This document shows positions 1-8,019 of a DNA stretch of 64,000 bases, piece after piece; within the stretch, counting starts at the first letter, position 1, and every line of letters starts with the position of its first letter. The stretch is from NCBI GenBank assembly GCA_005888325.1, contig VAWU01000027.1, forward strand, positions 18,566-82,565, in the 5' to 3' direction. The DNA is from Actinomycetota bacterium (GTDB lineage: Bacteria; Actinomycetota; Acidimicrobiia; Acidimicrobiales; AC-14). The notes beneath the pieces are model-generated. The model saw only the letters and a program-made list of their open reading frames with translations. It was not told the DNA's origin and searched no databases. A program made the translations under genes and the position numbers.

Positions 1-354
1 CGTGCAGTGCCGCTCGACGGCGATGAAGTCCCGCAGCGCGCACTCGAAGAGATGCAGACCGTCGATGAAGGCGAGCTCGATCGGCCGCCCCGCGAGCAGG
101 CGCGACACCTCGTCTCCGGAGAAGGCGACGTCGCTCGTCTGGCGCAAGACGGTCGTGTCGGGTCCGAGCGGGCCACGCACCGCGGGCGTCGGGTCGATGC
201 CGACGCTGCGCGTCCCGGGCGCCGCGAGCGCGAGCGACGCACCCTCGTGCACCCCGACCTCCACGTAGGTGCCGGGCCGGAGGTGCTCGTGGACCTGCCG
301 CAGCAGGCCGAGGTAGTCGGCGAAGATCGGGCCCGCGCTCGCGACACCGACCAT
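1..354 (-). CDS. Class I SAM-dependent methyltransferase, 3' part missing
   Basis: N-terminal 118 residues are present; the gene runs off the left window edge. It has a Rossmann-type SAM motif I (YVEVGVHEGASLALA, about residues 31-45), an acidic ribose-binding segment (VGIDP) and a later strand AFIDGLH, as in Methyltransf_24-like enzymes of glycan and antibiotic clusters. The ATG at 354-352 overlaps the TGA of the upstream gmd gene by one base (TGATG), so the two are translationally coupled. This suggests a sugar or glycan-related substrate, which is inference. The exact substrate cannot be told from the fragment. Confidence 0.75.
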   Translation of the reverse strand, partial: MVGVASAGPIFADYLGLLRQVHEHLRPGTYVEVGVHEGASLALAAPGTRSVGIDPTPAVRGPLGPDTTVLRQTSDVAFSGDEVSRLLAGRPIELAFIDGLHLFECALRDFIAVERHCT

Positions 355-1340
355 CAGTGGTGGTCGCGCGCCTCCTCGGCGGCGATGTCGGCTTCGACCA
401 TCATGCGCACCAAGCCGGGGAAGTCGACCTTGGGCGCCCAACCCAGCTTCTCGCGCGCCTTGGTCGCGTCACCGATGAGCACGTCGACCTCGGCGGGGCG
501 CTCGAAGCGCGGGTCGGACCCGACGTAGGGCTTCCAGTCGTCGAAGCCGGCGGCCTCGAACGCAAGGCTGAGGAACTCGCGGATCGTGTGGGTCTCGCCA
601 GTGGCGATCACGTAGTCGTCGGGCTCGTCCTGTTGCAGCATGCGCCACATGGCCTCCACGTAGTCGCCCGCGAAGCCCCAGTCGCGTGACGCCTCGAGGT
701 TGCCGAGCACGAGCTTGTCCTGCAGGCCGAGCTTGATGCGCGCGATGCCATTGGTGATCTTGCGGGTGACGAACTCGAGCCCACGACGTGGGCTCTCGTG
801 GTTGAAGAGCATCCCCGACGAGGCGTGGAGGCCGTACGCCTCCCGGTAGTTGACCGTCGTGTAGTGGCCGAACACCTTGGCCACTCCATACGGCGAGCGC
901 GGGTGGAACGGCGTCTTCTCGGTCTGCGGCGTCGCCCGCACCTTCCCGAACATCTCCGACGACGAGGCCTGGTAGAAGCGGATGCTGTTGTCCTGGGCGC
1001 CGCCGATGACGCGGATGGCCTCCAGCATGCGCAGGACGCCCAGCCCGGTGATGTCGGCGGTGAGCTCCGGCTGGCGGAAGGAGAGCGCAACGAAGCTGAT
1101 GGCTCCGAGGTTGTAGACCTCGTCGGGCTGCACCAGCTCGACGACGGAGATGAGCGACGAGAGGTCTTGCAGGTCGCCCTCGATGAACTCGAGCTCGGGC
1201 GTCTCTTCCTGCACCATCTGGATCTTGGGGTTCGCCTGCCCGGAGACCATCCCGAAGACGTCGTAGCCCTTGGCCACGAGCAGCTGTGCGAGGTAGCGGC
1301 CGTCCTGGCCCGTGGTGCCTGTGATGAGAGCGCGGGGCAT
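354..1340 (-). CDS. gmd: GDP-mannose 4,6-dehydratase
   Basis: Short-chain dehydrogenase/reductase-fold enzyme that converts GDP-mannose to GDP-4-keto-6-deoxymannose, the first step to GDP-fucose, GDP-rhamnose or GDP-perosamine. The N-terminal NADP-binding motif TGTTGQDG and the catalytic SPYGVAK (YxxxK) segment are typical, and the length of about 328 residues fits the family. I choose the ATG at 1340 rather than the GTG at 1343 because a TAGCGT hexamer (1352-1347) sits exactly 6 bases upstream and there is no ribosome binding site, indicating a leaderless transcript. It is coupled to the downstream methyltransferase, so both probably serve cell-surface glycan synthesis. Confidence 0.95.
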   Translation of the reverse strand: MPRALITGTTGQDGRYLAQLLVAKGYDVFGMVSGQANPKIQMVQEETPELEFIEGDLQDLSSLISVVELVQPDEVYNLGAISFVALSFRQPELTADITGLGVLRMLEAIRVIGGAQDNSIRFYQASSSEMFGKVRATPQTEKTPFHPRSPYGVAKVFGHYTTVNYREAYGLHASSGMLFNHESPRRGLEFVTRKITNGIARIKLGLQDKLVLGNLEASRDWGFAGDYVEAMWRMLQQDEPDDYVIATGETHTIREFLSLAFEAAGFDDWKPYVGSDPRFERPAEVDVLIGDATKAREKLGWAPKVDFPGLVRMMVEADIAAEEARDHH

Positions 1341-1346
1341 CACCCG

Positions 1347-1352
1347 ACGCTA
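1347..1352 (-). promoter_or_regulatory. -10 hexamer TAGCGT of leaderless gmd
   Basis: TAGCGT ends 6 bases before the gmd ATG (1340). No Shine-Dalgarno sequence fits between them, so transcription probably begins at the start codon. Confidence 0.55.
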
Positions 1353-1361
1353 ACGCGCGCC

Positions 1362-1439
1362 AGGTGCGGTGGCGGCGTGCTGCCCTGCGTGACGCTGCCC
1401 CGACGCAGGTCGGACGGCGTGGAACGCGCCGCCGCACCT
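1362..1439. repeat. Inverted repeat upstream of gmd
   Basis: Arms of about 13 bases (1362-1374, AGGTGCGGTGGCG; 1427-1439, CGCCGCCGCACCT) are complementary with one G-T pair and are separated by 52 bases. They lie in the 190-base divergent gap between gmd and the VanW-like gene. If gmd is leaderless the repeat is outside its mRNA. A regulatory role is unproven. Confidence 0.3.
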
Positions 1440-1533
1440 CAGCATCGTGCTTTTGCTCAACCCGAGCGGTAGCGTAGAGGTCCCCACCCGTCGGAGCGTC
1501 GTCTCCACCTGAACCCTTGGTGACGTCCGCGCG

Positions 1534-3288
1534 GTGCCCCCAGAGGAAGAGTCCGTGGCCAGTCACACCCGGGTCGACGAACCCGCCCCCTCCCAGAGCG
1601 ACCTGTTGCCCACCGACGCGCCCGCCGGGCGTGTGCCGGGTGCACTCATGGCGCGCGCGGTCGTTCGCGGGTTGTCGGCAATCGCGCTGCTGGCGCTGGC
1701 GGTCGTGATCGCCTGGATCGTCGATCTTCAGCTGCACTCGAGCCGGGTACTGCGCAACGTGAAGGTGGCAGGTGTCGCGGTGGGTGGCTTCGACCGGGCC
1801 GAGCTGACCGCCGCGGTCGACCGCGTCGCCACGCGCGAGGAGCACGCCACTGTGCGGGTGCGGACGCCGGGCAACCAGATCACCGTGCCCGCCCGCGCGC
1901 TCCGCCTCGAGGTGCGCCGCCCGGCGACGGTCGAGCACGCGCTCGACACCGGCCGCACGGGAGCGTTGCCCGTCCGCGTCTGGCACTGGGCGACGAGCTT
2001 CTTCTCGCCCCAACGCGTGCCGGTCGATGTTCGCGTCGACCGCACCGCGACCTATCTGGTCGCTCTCGATCGCGACAAGGGTCCTCGCCGGCGACCGGTC
2101 GAGCCCTCGATCGCAGTGAAGGAAGGGCGCATCGTGGCCGTGCGCGGACGCGCCGGGCGCGGCGTCGACAGCGCCGCCCTCGTGTCGGCCATGCCCGACG
2201 CGGCGACGCGTGGAGTGCCGCTCGAGGTCGCCGCCGGACGCCGTGCGGTGCCCCCGCGCTTCGACCTCGCCGACGCGCGACGCGTCGCCGCCGAGGCGGA
2301 GACGCTCGCGGGCCGCCCGCTCGGCGTGACCGCGGGCAAGGCCAAGGCCACACTCACGCCCGCGATCATGCGGCCGTGGATGCGCGCCGTCCCGACCTTC
2401 GACCGACTCGTGGTGCAGACCGACCCGCAGGCCGTGCGCGACGATCTCGCCAAGGTGCTCTCGGGTGCGGGCGACGCACCGGTGGACGCCGGGTTCCGCG
2501 TGTCGGGGGCCGGCGTCGCGATCGTTCCGAGCCGGACGGGCACGGCCTGCTGTGCGCCGGAGGCCGTCGCCCTCGTCCACCGGGCGCTGCGCGACCGTCC
2601 GCCCCCGGGCCAATCGCTCGCGCTCCCGCTCTCCGTCGTCGGGCCCAAGCGGGACGACGCCCGCGCCAGCCAGCTCGGAGTGAAGGAGGTGGTGGCGACG
2701 TTCACGACCCATCACCCCGCGGGCCAGCCCCGCGTGGCGAACATCCACAAGATGGCCGACTACGTGCGTGGCGCGGTGATCGAGCCGGGCGAGACGTTCT
2801 CGGTCAACGACTACGTCGGCCGGCGCTCCGTCTCGCGCGGGTTCGTCGACGCTCCCATCATCGGCGAGGGCAACAAGTTCGACTCCGACGTCGGCGGCGG
2901 TGTGTCGCAGTTCGCCACCACCACCTTCAACGCCGCCTTCTTCGCCGGGCTCGAGATCCCCGAGTACCAGTTCCACACGATCTACATCACCCGCTATCCC
3001 TACGGGCGCGAGGCCACGCTCGCCTACCCGCACCCCGACCTCAAGCTCAAGAACCCCAGCCCCTACGGCGTGCTGATCTGGACGAGCTACACGGGCACCG
3101 ACATCACCGTCACCCTGTACTCGACGAAATGGGTCGAGGCCACGCAGTCGGCGCAGTTCAAGAAGACGGTGGGCGCGGGGTGCACGTCCGTCACGACCCA
3201 GCGCACGCGCACCTTCATCGCCGACGGCCACACCGCGGTCGACAGGTTCTCGGGAACCTACGTTCCGGGCGAGGGCGCTCACTGCTGA
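1534..3288 (+). CDS. VanW family protein, membrane anchored
   Basis: 584 residues. A proline-rich cytoplasmic N-terminus is followed by one transmembrane helix (about 43-66), a peptidoglycan-binding-4/YoaR-like extracellular region, and a VanW domain from about residue 387 to 535. The VanW domain includes VATFTT, the GETFSVNDYVG segment, and DVGGGVSQFATTTFNAAFF (about 446-464). VanW-domain proteins occur in the Gram-positive envelope and some glycopeptide resistance clusters; the biochemical role is unknown. It stands alone here, so there is no resistance context. The GTG at 1534 has no clear ribosome binding site; a TAGCGT at 1470-1475 could be the -10 of a leadered transcript. Confidence 0.85.
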   Translation: MPPEEESVASHTRVDEPAPSQSDLLPTDAPAGRVPGALMARAVVRGLSAIALLALAVVIAWIVDLQLHSSRVLRNVKVAGVAVGGFDRAELTAAVDRVATREEHATVRVRTPGNQITVPARALRLEVRRPATVEHALDTGRTGALPVRVWHWATSFFSPQRVPVDVRVDRTATYLVALDRDKGPRRRPVEPSIAVKEGRIVAVRGRAGRGVDSAALVSAMPDAATRGVPLEVAAGRRAVPPRFDLADARRVAAEAETLAGRPLGVTAGKAKATLTPAIMRPWMRAVPTFDRLVVQTDPQAVRDDLAKVLSGAGDAPVDAGFRVSGAGVAIVPSRTGTACCAPEAVALVHRALRDRPPPGQSLALPLSVVGPKRDDARASQLGVKEVVATFTTHHPAGQPRVANIHKMADYVRGAVIEPGETFSVNDYVGRRSVSRGFVDAPIIGEGNKFDSDVGGGVSQFATTTFNAAFFAGLEIPEYQFHTIYITRYPYGREATLAYPHPDLKLKNPSPYGVLIWTSYTGTDITVTLYSTKWVEATQSAQFKKTVGAGCTSVTTQRTRTFIADGHTAVDRFSGTYVPGEGAHC

Positions 3289-3320
3289 CTTCCGCGGCGT
3301 CGCGGGGTACGGCGCCCCAC

Positions 3321-3326
3321 TAGCGT
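3321..3326 (+). promoter_or_regulatory. -10 hexamer TAGCGT of leaderless WS/DGAT gene
   Basis: The hexamer ends 7 bases before the ATG at 3334 and the spacer has no purine-rich ribosome binding site. Confidence 0.55.
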
Positions 3327-3333
3327 TGGGGCC

Positions 3334-4719
3334 ATGTCCGACGACATGCGCTTCGAGCGGCGCATGAGTGACTCCGACGCCCTCATGTGGGGCATCGAGA
3401 AGGACCCGCTCCTGCGCTCGACCATCACGGCCGTCTCGCTGTTCGACCGACCGCCCGACCAGGAGCGGCTGCGCGACCGGGTCGAGCGGGGCACCTGTCT
3501 CATCCCCCGGCTTCGCCAGCGGGTCGTGAGCGCACCGCTCGTCGCGTCACCGCCCCGGTGGGTCTTCGACCCCAACTTCGACCTCGACTACCACCTGCGC
3601 CGCGTGCGCGCTCCCGCTCCGGGCGACCGGCGCGCGCTGCTCGACCTGGCCGAGCCGATCGGGATGCAGAGCTTCGACCGGGCTCGCCCGCTCTGGGAGT
3701 TCACCGTGGTCGAGGGGCTGGCCGACGGCAAGGCGGCCGTCATCCAGAAGCTCCACCACTCGATCACCGACGGCGTCGGCGCGATCAAGCTGGCGATGGT
3801 GCTGTTCGACCTCGAGCGCGAGCCGGACGACCCGGGCCACACGCCCGCTGCGGCCGAGGCCGAGCACCCCTCGCCCTGGGGTCTCACGTTGGAGGCCCTG
3901 CGCCACGAGCGGCGCCGCCAGCTCGGCATCGCCCGACGGGCCGTGGGGTCGGCGACGCGTGCCGTCCGCCGCCCTGCGGCGAACCTGCGCTCGATCGTCG
4001 AGCTCGCTGCGTCGGCCGGGCGGATCCTCGCACCGGCGACGACCCCGCACAGCCCGGTGATGACCGAGCGCTCCCTCTCGGTGAGCTTCGACACGATCAG
4101 CGTGCCGCTCGACGAGACGAAGAACGCGGCGAAGGCGGCGGGCGGCAAGCTGAACGACGCGTTCCTCGCCGCGGTGTGCGGCGGCATGCGGCTCTACCAC
4201 GAGCACCACGGCGACACGATCGAGCAGCTGCGGACGACGATGCCCATCAGCATCCGCGACGAGACCACCGAGACCTTGGCCGGCAACCAGTTCGTGCCGG
4301 CCCGCTTCCTGATCCCCATCGGCATCCGCGACCCGATCGAGCGCATGCGTGTCATCCGCGAGCTCGTCGCGTTCCAGCGCAACGAACCCGCGCTCACGTT
4401 CACCGACGCCATCGCCGGCATCCTCAACCGCCTGCCCACTGCGGTCGTCACACAGCTGTTCGGGTCGATGCTGAAGGGCGTCGACTTCGTGACGAGCAAC
4501 GTGCCGGGCGTCCCCGTGCCGGTGTTCTTCGCGGGCGCCGCGCTCGAGTCGCAGGTGGCCTTCGGGCCGCTCACCGGCGCGGCCGCCAACGTCACGCTCG
4601 TCAGCTACCTCGACGACCTCCACATCGGCGTGAACATGGACAGCGCCGCCATCCCGGACCGAGACGTCTTCATCGAGTGCCTCCGTGAGGGCTTCGACGA
4701 AGTGCGCAAGGTGGCCTGA
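3334..4719 (+). CDS. Wax ester synthase/diacylglycerol acyltransferase (first copy)
   Basis: 461 residues, the usual WS/DGAT length. The acyl-CoA transferase motif HHxxxDG is intact (HHSITDG, residues 141-147), and the conserved N-terminal region (DALMWGIEKDP) and C-terminal TSNVPG segment are present. Such enzymes esterify diacylglycerol or fatty alcohol with acyl-CoA to make storage triacylglycerol or wax at the membrane and lipid-body surface. It is followed 9 bases later by a geranylgeranyl-reductase-type flavoprotein, likely in one transcript. A second, related copy lies at 14564-15979. Confidence 0.93.
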   Translation: MSDDMRFERRMSDSDALMWGIEKDPLLRSTITAVSLFDRPPDQERLRDRVERGTCLIPRLRQRVVSAPLVASPPRWVFDPNFDLDYHLRRVRAPAPGDRRALLDLAEPIGMQSFDRARPLWEFTVVEGLADGKAAVIQKLHHSITDGVGAIKLAMVLFDLEREPDDPGHTPAAAEAEHPSPWGLTLEALRHERRRQLGIARRAVGSATRAVRRPAANLRSIVELAASAGRILAPATTPHSPVMTERSLSVSFDTISVPLDETKNAAKAAGGKLNDAFLAAVCGGMRLYHEHHGDTIEQLRTTMPISIRDETTETLAGNQFVPARFLIPIGIRDPIERMRVIRELVAFQRNEPALTFTDAIAGILNRLPTAVVTQLFGSMLKGVDFVTSNVPGVPVPVFFAGAALESQVAFGPLTGAAANVTLVSYLDDLHIGVNMDSAAIPDRDVFIECLREGFDEVRKVA

Positions 4720-4728
4720 CCCGGAGCC

Positions 4729-5946
4729 GTGCGCGTCGACGTCGTCGTCGTCGGTGGAGGCCCATCAGGCGCGGCCGCCGCCATCGAGCTGGCACGGGCC
4801 GGACGCGACGTGGTGGTCGTCGACCGCGCCTCGTTCCCGCGCGACAAGTGCTGCGGCGACGGGCTGACCGTCGACGCCCTGCGCCACCTCGAGGCGCTCG
4901 GCCTGCGTCCGTCGTCGGTGCCGACGTGGCACGTCGCCGACGACGTGATGGTGCGGGGGCCGTCCGGCCGCACGGTGCGCTTCCCTCTTCCCCGCGGCCG
5001 GGGCCAGTTCGCGGTGGTGGCCCCCCGCGTCGATCTCGACGCGGCGCTGGTCGACGTCGCACGCGCCGCGGGTGCGAAGGTGCACGACGGCCACGCGCTC
5101 ACCGCCGCCGTCGATCGCGGCGAGCACGTCGAGCTGGAGGTCGACGGCATCGGCACCGTCACCGCCCGCTTCGCGGTCGGCGCGGACGGCATGTGGTCGC
5201 CGCTGCGCAAGGCCCTCGGTCACAGCCGGTCCGGCTACCTGGGTGAGTGGCACGCCTTCCGCCAGTACTTCACCGGGGTCTCGCCCCGCGCCACCGCGAT
5301 GTGGGTGTGGTTCGAACCCGACGTGCTGCCCGGGTACGCGTGGTCGTTCCCGGTGTCCGGCGGCCGCGCCAACGTGGGGTTCGGTATCCGGCGGGCGCGG
5401 GGCGTTCCCACGCGGCACATGAACGAGTTGTGGCCCGAGTTGCTGCGCCGCCCACAGGTGCGCGCCGTGCTGGGCGACGCCGCCCGGCCCGAGGGGCCGC
5501 ACAAGGCGTGGCCCATCCCCGCCGGCATCGACGACGCGGTGCTCGCCGCCGGACGCACACTGTTCGTCGGCGACGCCGCGGCTGCCGGCGACCCGATGAC
5601 GGGCGAAGGCATCGCCCAGGCGCTCCTCACCGGCCGCCTCGCGGCGCGTGCGATCGCCGTCAGCGACCCCGAGCGTCCGGAGCGCGCGCGCAGCCGCTAC
5701 GAGCGCGCCGCGCGCGACGCGCTCGTCGCCGACCACCGCATGTCGGTGCTGCTCGTCCGCGCCCTGCGCCACCGCCGCGGCGCCGACGCCGCGCTCCGCG
5801 TGGCCGGGCTGAACGATTGGACCCGCCGCAACTTCGCCCGATGGCTGTTGGAGGACGAGTCACGCGGGGTGGCCCTCACGCCGGGCCGGTGGCATCGTGC
5901 GTTCCTCAAGCGCGACGGCGCCTACGTCTCGGCTCCGGGCGCGTGA
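4729..5946 (+). CDS. Geranylgeranyl reductase family FAD-dependent oxidoreductase
   Basis: 405 residues. The N-terminal FAD dinucleotide-binding motif GGGPSG (9-14) is followed by the family signature FPRDKCCGDGL (about 36-46) and a late FAD motif GDAAAAGDPMTGEG (about 281-294). The family saturates isoprenoid chains (chlorophyll, menaquinone or archaeal lipid precursors); in actinobacteria the likely substrates are menaquinone or other polyprenyl chains, which is inference. The GTG start lies 9 bases after the WS/DGAT stop, pointing to co-transcription. The gene ends just before a palindromic repeat at 5973-6020. Confidence 0.88.
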   Translation: MRVDVVVVGGGPSGAAAAIELARAGRDVVVVDRASFPRDKCCGDGLTVDALRHLEALGLRPSSVPTWHVADDVMVRGPSGRTVRFPLPRGRGQFAVVAPRVDLDAALVDVARAAGAKVHDGHALTAAVDRGEHVELEVDGIGTVTARFAVGADGMWSPLRKALGHSRSGYLGEWHAFRQYFTGVSPRATAMWVWFEPDVLPGYAWSFPVSGGRANVGFGIRRARGVPTRHMNELWPELLRRPQVRAVLGDAARPEGPHKAWPIPAGIDDAVLAAGRTLFVGDAAAAGDPMTGEGIAQALLTGRLAARAIAVSDPERPERARSRYERAARDALVADHRMSVLLVRALRHRRGADAALRVAGLNDWTRRNFARWLLEDESRGVALTPGRWHRAFLKRDGAYVSAPGA

Positions 5947-5972
5947 CCGGCGTGGAGGCGGATCCCTTCGGC

Positions 5973-6020
5973 TTCTTGGTGCGCACGACCACCGTCGCGG
6001 TGGTCGAGCGCGACGAGAAC
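5973..6020. repeat. Palindromic repeat, copy 1, between convergent genes
   Basis: A 48-base imperfect palindrome centred on ACCACCGTCGCGGTGGT lies between two converging genes (stops at 5946 and 6038). It matches 40 of 48 positions of the palindrome inside dnaE2 (41811-41859). Here it could serve as a bidirectional terminator hairpin, although no T-tract follows on either strand. Confidence 0.7.
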
Positions 6021-6037
6021 GCCTGAGGGCGCATGCG

Positions 6038-7195
6038 TCAGATGCGTCGCGCCTCCGCCCACGTCTTGCCCGTCTCGACGTCGAGGTCGTGAGGGAGGCC
6101 GAGCACGCGCTCGGCGATGATGTTGCGCTGCACCTCGGAGGTCCCTCCGCCGACCGTGAGCGCGGCGGAGAAGAGGAACCCGTAGTTCCACGAGCCGTCC
6201 TCCACCCCGAGCGGGCCCGCGGTCGTCAGCATCCCGGCCGCGCCGGCCAGGTCCTTGGCCAACCGCATGATCGTCTGGCCGTGCTCGTCGGCCAGCGCCT
6301 TGCGGATCGACGCCTCGGGGCCGGGAGGGCGGCCGTGCACCGCCGCGGTCACCGTGCGCAGTCGGATCAGGCGGAGGATCTCGGACTCGATGAAGAGCGC
6401 GGCCAGCCGCTGCCGGAGTGACGCGTCGTCGACACCGCCCTCCTTACGCACCAGCTCGATCAGGTCGCCGGCGGCGGGACCGAGGCCCCACAGGGCACCG
6501 CCTTCCGACAGCGACACGCGCTCGTTGCCGAGGGTGACCTTGGCGAGCGCCCACCCCCGGTTCTCGTCACCCACCAGCTGTTCGGCCGGGATGCGCACGT
6601 CGTCGAAGAAGACCTCGTTGAACTGGTGCGCGCCGGTCATCTCGACGATGGGCCGGATCTCGATGCCCGGCAGGTTCATGGGGCACACGAAGTAGGAGAT
6701 GCCCTGATGCTTCGGTGCCTCCGCGTCGGTCCGCGCGATGAGGATGCCGAAGCGGGCGATGTGGGCGAACGTCGTCCAGATCTTCTGCCCGTTCACGACG
6801 TACACGTCGCCGTCGCGCACGGCGCGGGTGCCGAGGTTGGCCAGGTCGCTGCCGGCGCCGGGCTCGCTGAACAGCTGGCACCAGAAGTCCTCGCCGCTCA
6901 ACAGCGGGCCGAGGTAGCGGTCCTTCTGCGCCTGGGTTCCCGCGTGGATGAGCGTCGGCCCGGCCCACCCGATGCCGATGGGGTTGACGGGCCGTCGCAC
7001 ACCCGCCCGCCGCAGCTCCTCGTCGATCATGAGCTGGTGGATGGGGTCGGCGTCGAGCCCCCACGGCCTGGGCCAGTGTGGGGCCACGTAGCCCGCGTCG
7101 GCCAGCTGGCGTCCGGTCGGCGTGGGGTGATCGGCCAGCCACGCCCGCACGGTCGCCCGCCGCGGGTCGTCGTCACCCGGGAGCTCGAAGTCCAT
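6038..7195 (-). CDS. Acyl-CoA dehydrogenase family protein
   Basis: 385 residues with the acyl-CoA dehydrogenase fold. The FAD/substrate-binding strand QLFSEPGAGSDLANLGTRA (about 107-125) precedes the VNGQKIWTT segment (134-142), and the C-terminal EVQRNIIAERVLGLP motif is present. Members oxidise acyl-CoA to 2-enoyl-CoA, transferring electrons to ETF; actinobacterial paralogues of this type often act on sterol or branched side chains, so the substrate is open. The start ATG has a good AAGGGG ribosome binding site. It converges on the flavoprotein gene across the palindrome. Confidence 0.9.
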   Translation of the reverse strand: MDFELPGDDDPRRATVRAWLADHPTPTGRQLADAGYVAPHWPRPWGLDADPIHQLMIDEELRRAGVRRPVNPIGIGWAGPTLIHAGTQAQKDRYLGPLLSGEDFWCQLFSEPGAGSDLANLGTRAVRDGDVYVVNGQKIWTTFAHIARFGILIARTDAEAPKHQGISYFVCPMNLPGIEIRPIVEMTGAHQFNEVFFDDVRIPAEQLVGDENRGWALAKVTLGNERVSLSEGGALWGLGPAAGDLIELVRKEGGVDDASLRQRLAALFIESEILRLIRLRTVTAAVHGRPPGPEASIRKALADEHGQTIMRLAKDLAGAAGMLTTAGPLGVEDGSWNYGFLFSAALTVGGGTSEVQRNIIAERVLGLPHDLDVETGKTWAEARRI

Positions 7196-7225
7196 ATCGT
7201 CTATCCCCTTCGGGTCTCGCGCAGA

Positions 7226-7996
7226 CTACGGCGTCCGGCCGCTCGTGATGAAGAAGGTGACGGCGTAGAGGAAGTCGCCCGCAACGGCGGATGCCCGCAC
7301 GTCGGCCTCGAAGCGCTCCACGTCGTGGACGTCGAGCAGGCCCCGATCGTGCATGGCGCGGGCCCACGTGGGGAAGCCGAACGCATCGTCGGGATCGGTG
7401 AGCACGAGCGTGGTGCCCTCGATCGCGACGTCGACGAGGCCCGCGGCGCGGAACAGGCGAGGCAGGCGGTGAGCCAGGTCGCCGTGGCGCAGCCCGGCGT
7501 CGCGCCGGAACTGCTTGACCCGCAGGGTGGCGGCGGGGTCGGGGCCGTCGACCACGATCGTCTCCTGGTCGGGGTCGACCACGACCACGCGTCCCCGCGG
7601 TCGGGTCACCCGCACGAGCTCGGCCAACGCACGTTCGGGATCGACCAGGTGTTGGAACGTGCGATCGGCGCGGCAACCGTCGAACGCGCCGTCCCGGAAC
7701 GGCAGCGTGTGCGCGTCGCCCCGAACGAAGTCGCCTCCGCGGCGGGCGGCCTCACCGATCATCGCAGCCGACGCATCGAGCCCCACGCTCGAACCGGACA
7801 GCGCCCGGGTGTCCTCGCCGGTGCCACATCCCACGTCGAGCAACCGCGCCCCGCTGGTGGCCCCCGGCGCCGCGAGCAGCTCCCGCGTGCGCTGCTTGTA
7901 CGCCTGAACGAACGGCCACGAGGCCATCGTGTCCATCCACCGCACCGCGGCGAGCGGGTCGGCGGAGAGGTCGACGTCGCCGTATGTCCAGCTCAC
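7226..7996 (-). CDS. Class I SAM-dependent methyltransferase
   Basis: 256 residues with motif I LLDVGCGTG (52-60), acidic motif II (VGLDAS, 71-76), and a Methyltransf_11-like core (FVRGDAHTLPFRDGAFDG). The acceptor cannot be predicted. The GTG at 7996 is placed by a TACCGT hexamer ending exactly 6 bases upstream. It is divergent from the acyl-CoA synthetase, with overlapping -10 elements and only 23 bases between the two start codons, so the two genes probably share regulation. Confidence 0.88.
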   Translation of the reverse strand: MSWTYGDVDLSADPLAAVRWMDTMASWPFVQAYKQRTRELLAAPGATSGARLLDVGCGTGEDTRALSGSSVGLDASAAMIGEAARRGGDFVRGDAHTLPFRDGAFDGCRADRTFQHLVDPERALAELVRVTRPRGRVVVVDPDQETIVVDGPDPAATLRVKQFRRDAGLRHGDLAHRLPRLFRAAGLVDVAIEGTTLVLTDPDDAFGFPTWARAMHDRGLLDVHDVERFEADVRASAVAGDFLYAVTFFITSGRTP

Positions 7997-8002
7997 AGCA
8001 GA

Positions 8003-8008
8003 ACGGTA
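8003..8008 (-). promoter_or_regulatory. -10 hexamer TACCGT of leaderless methyltransferase
   Basis: Ends 6 bases before the GTG at 7996 and shares the bases TA at 8007-8008 with the opposing promoter. Confidence 0.55.
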
Positions 8009-8012
8009 CGCT
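8007..8012 (+). promoter_or_regulatory. -10 hexamer TACGCT of leaderless acyl-CoA synthetase
   Basis: Ends 7 bases before the ATG at 8020. It overlaps the -10 hexamer of the divergent methyltransferase gene by two bases. Confidence 0.55.
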
Positions 8013-8019
8013 CCGCCGG

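Noticed and set aside
469..3282. Long open frame of over 900 codons on the minus strand opposite the VanW gene
   Set aside because: It has Arg/Gly/His-rich low-complexity composition, no domain, and lies antisense to well-supported genes; a GC-skew artefact.
5947..6026. C-terminal extension of the flavoprotein encoding a VERDEN peptide
   Set aside because: The flavoprotein ends at an in-frame TGA at 5944-5946; the peptide is read only in another frame through the palindromic repeat.
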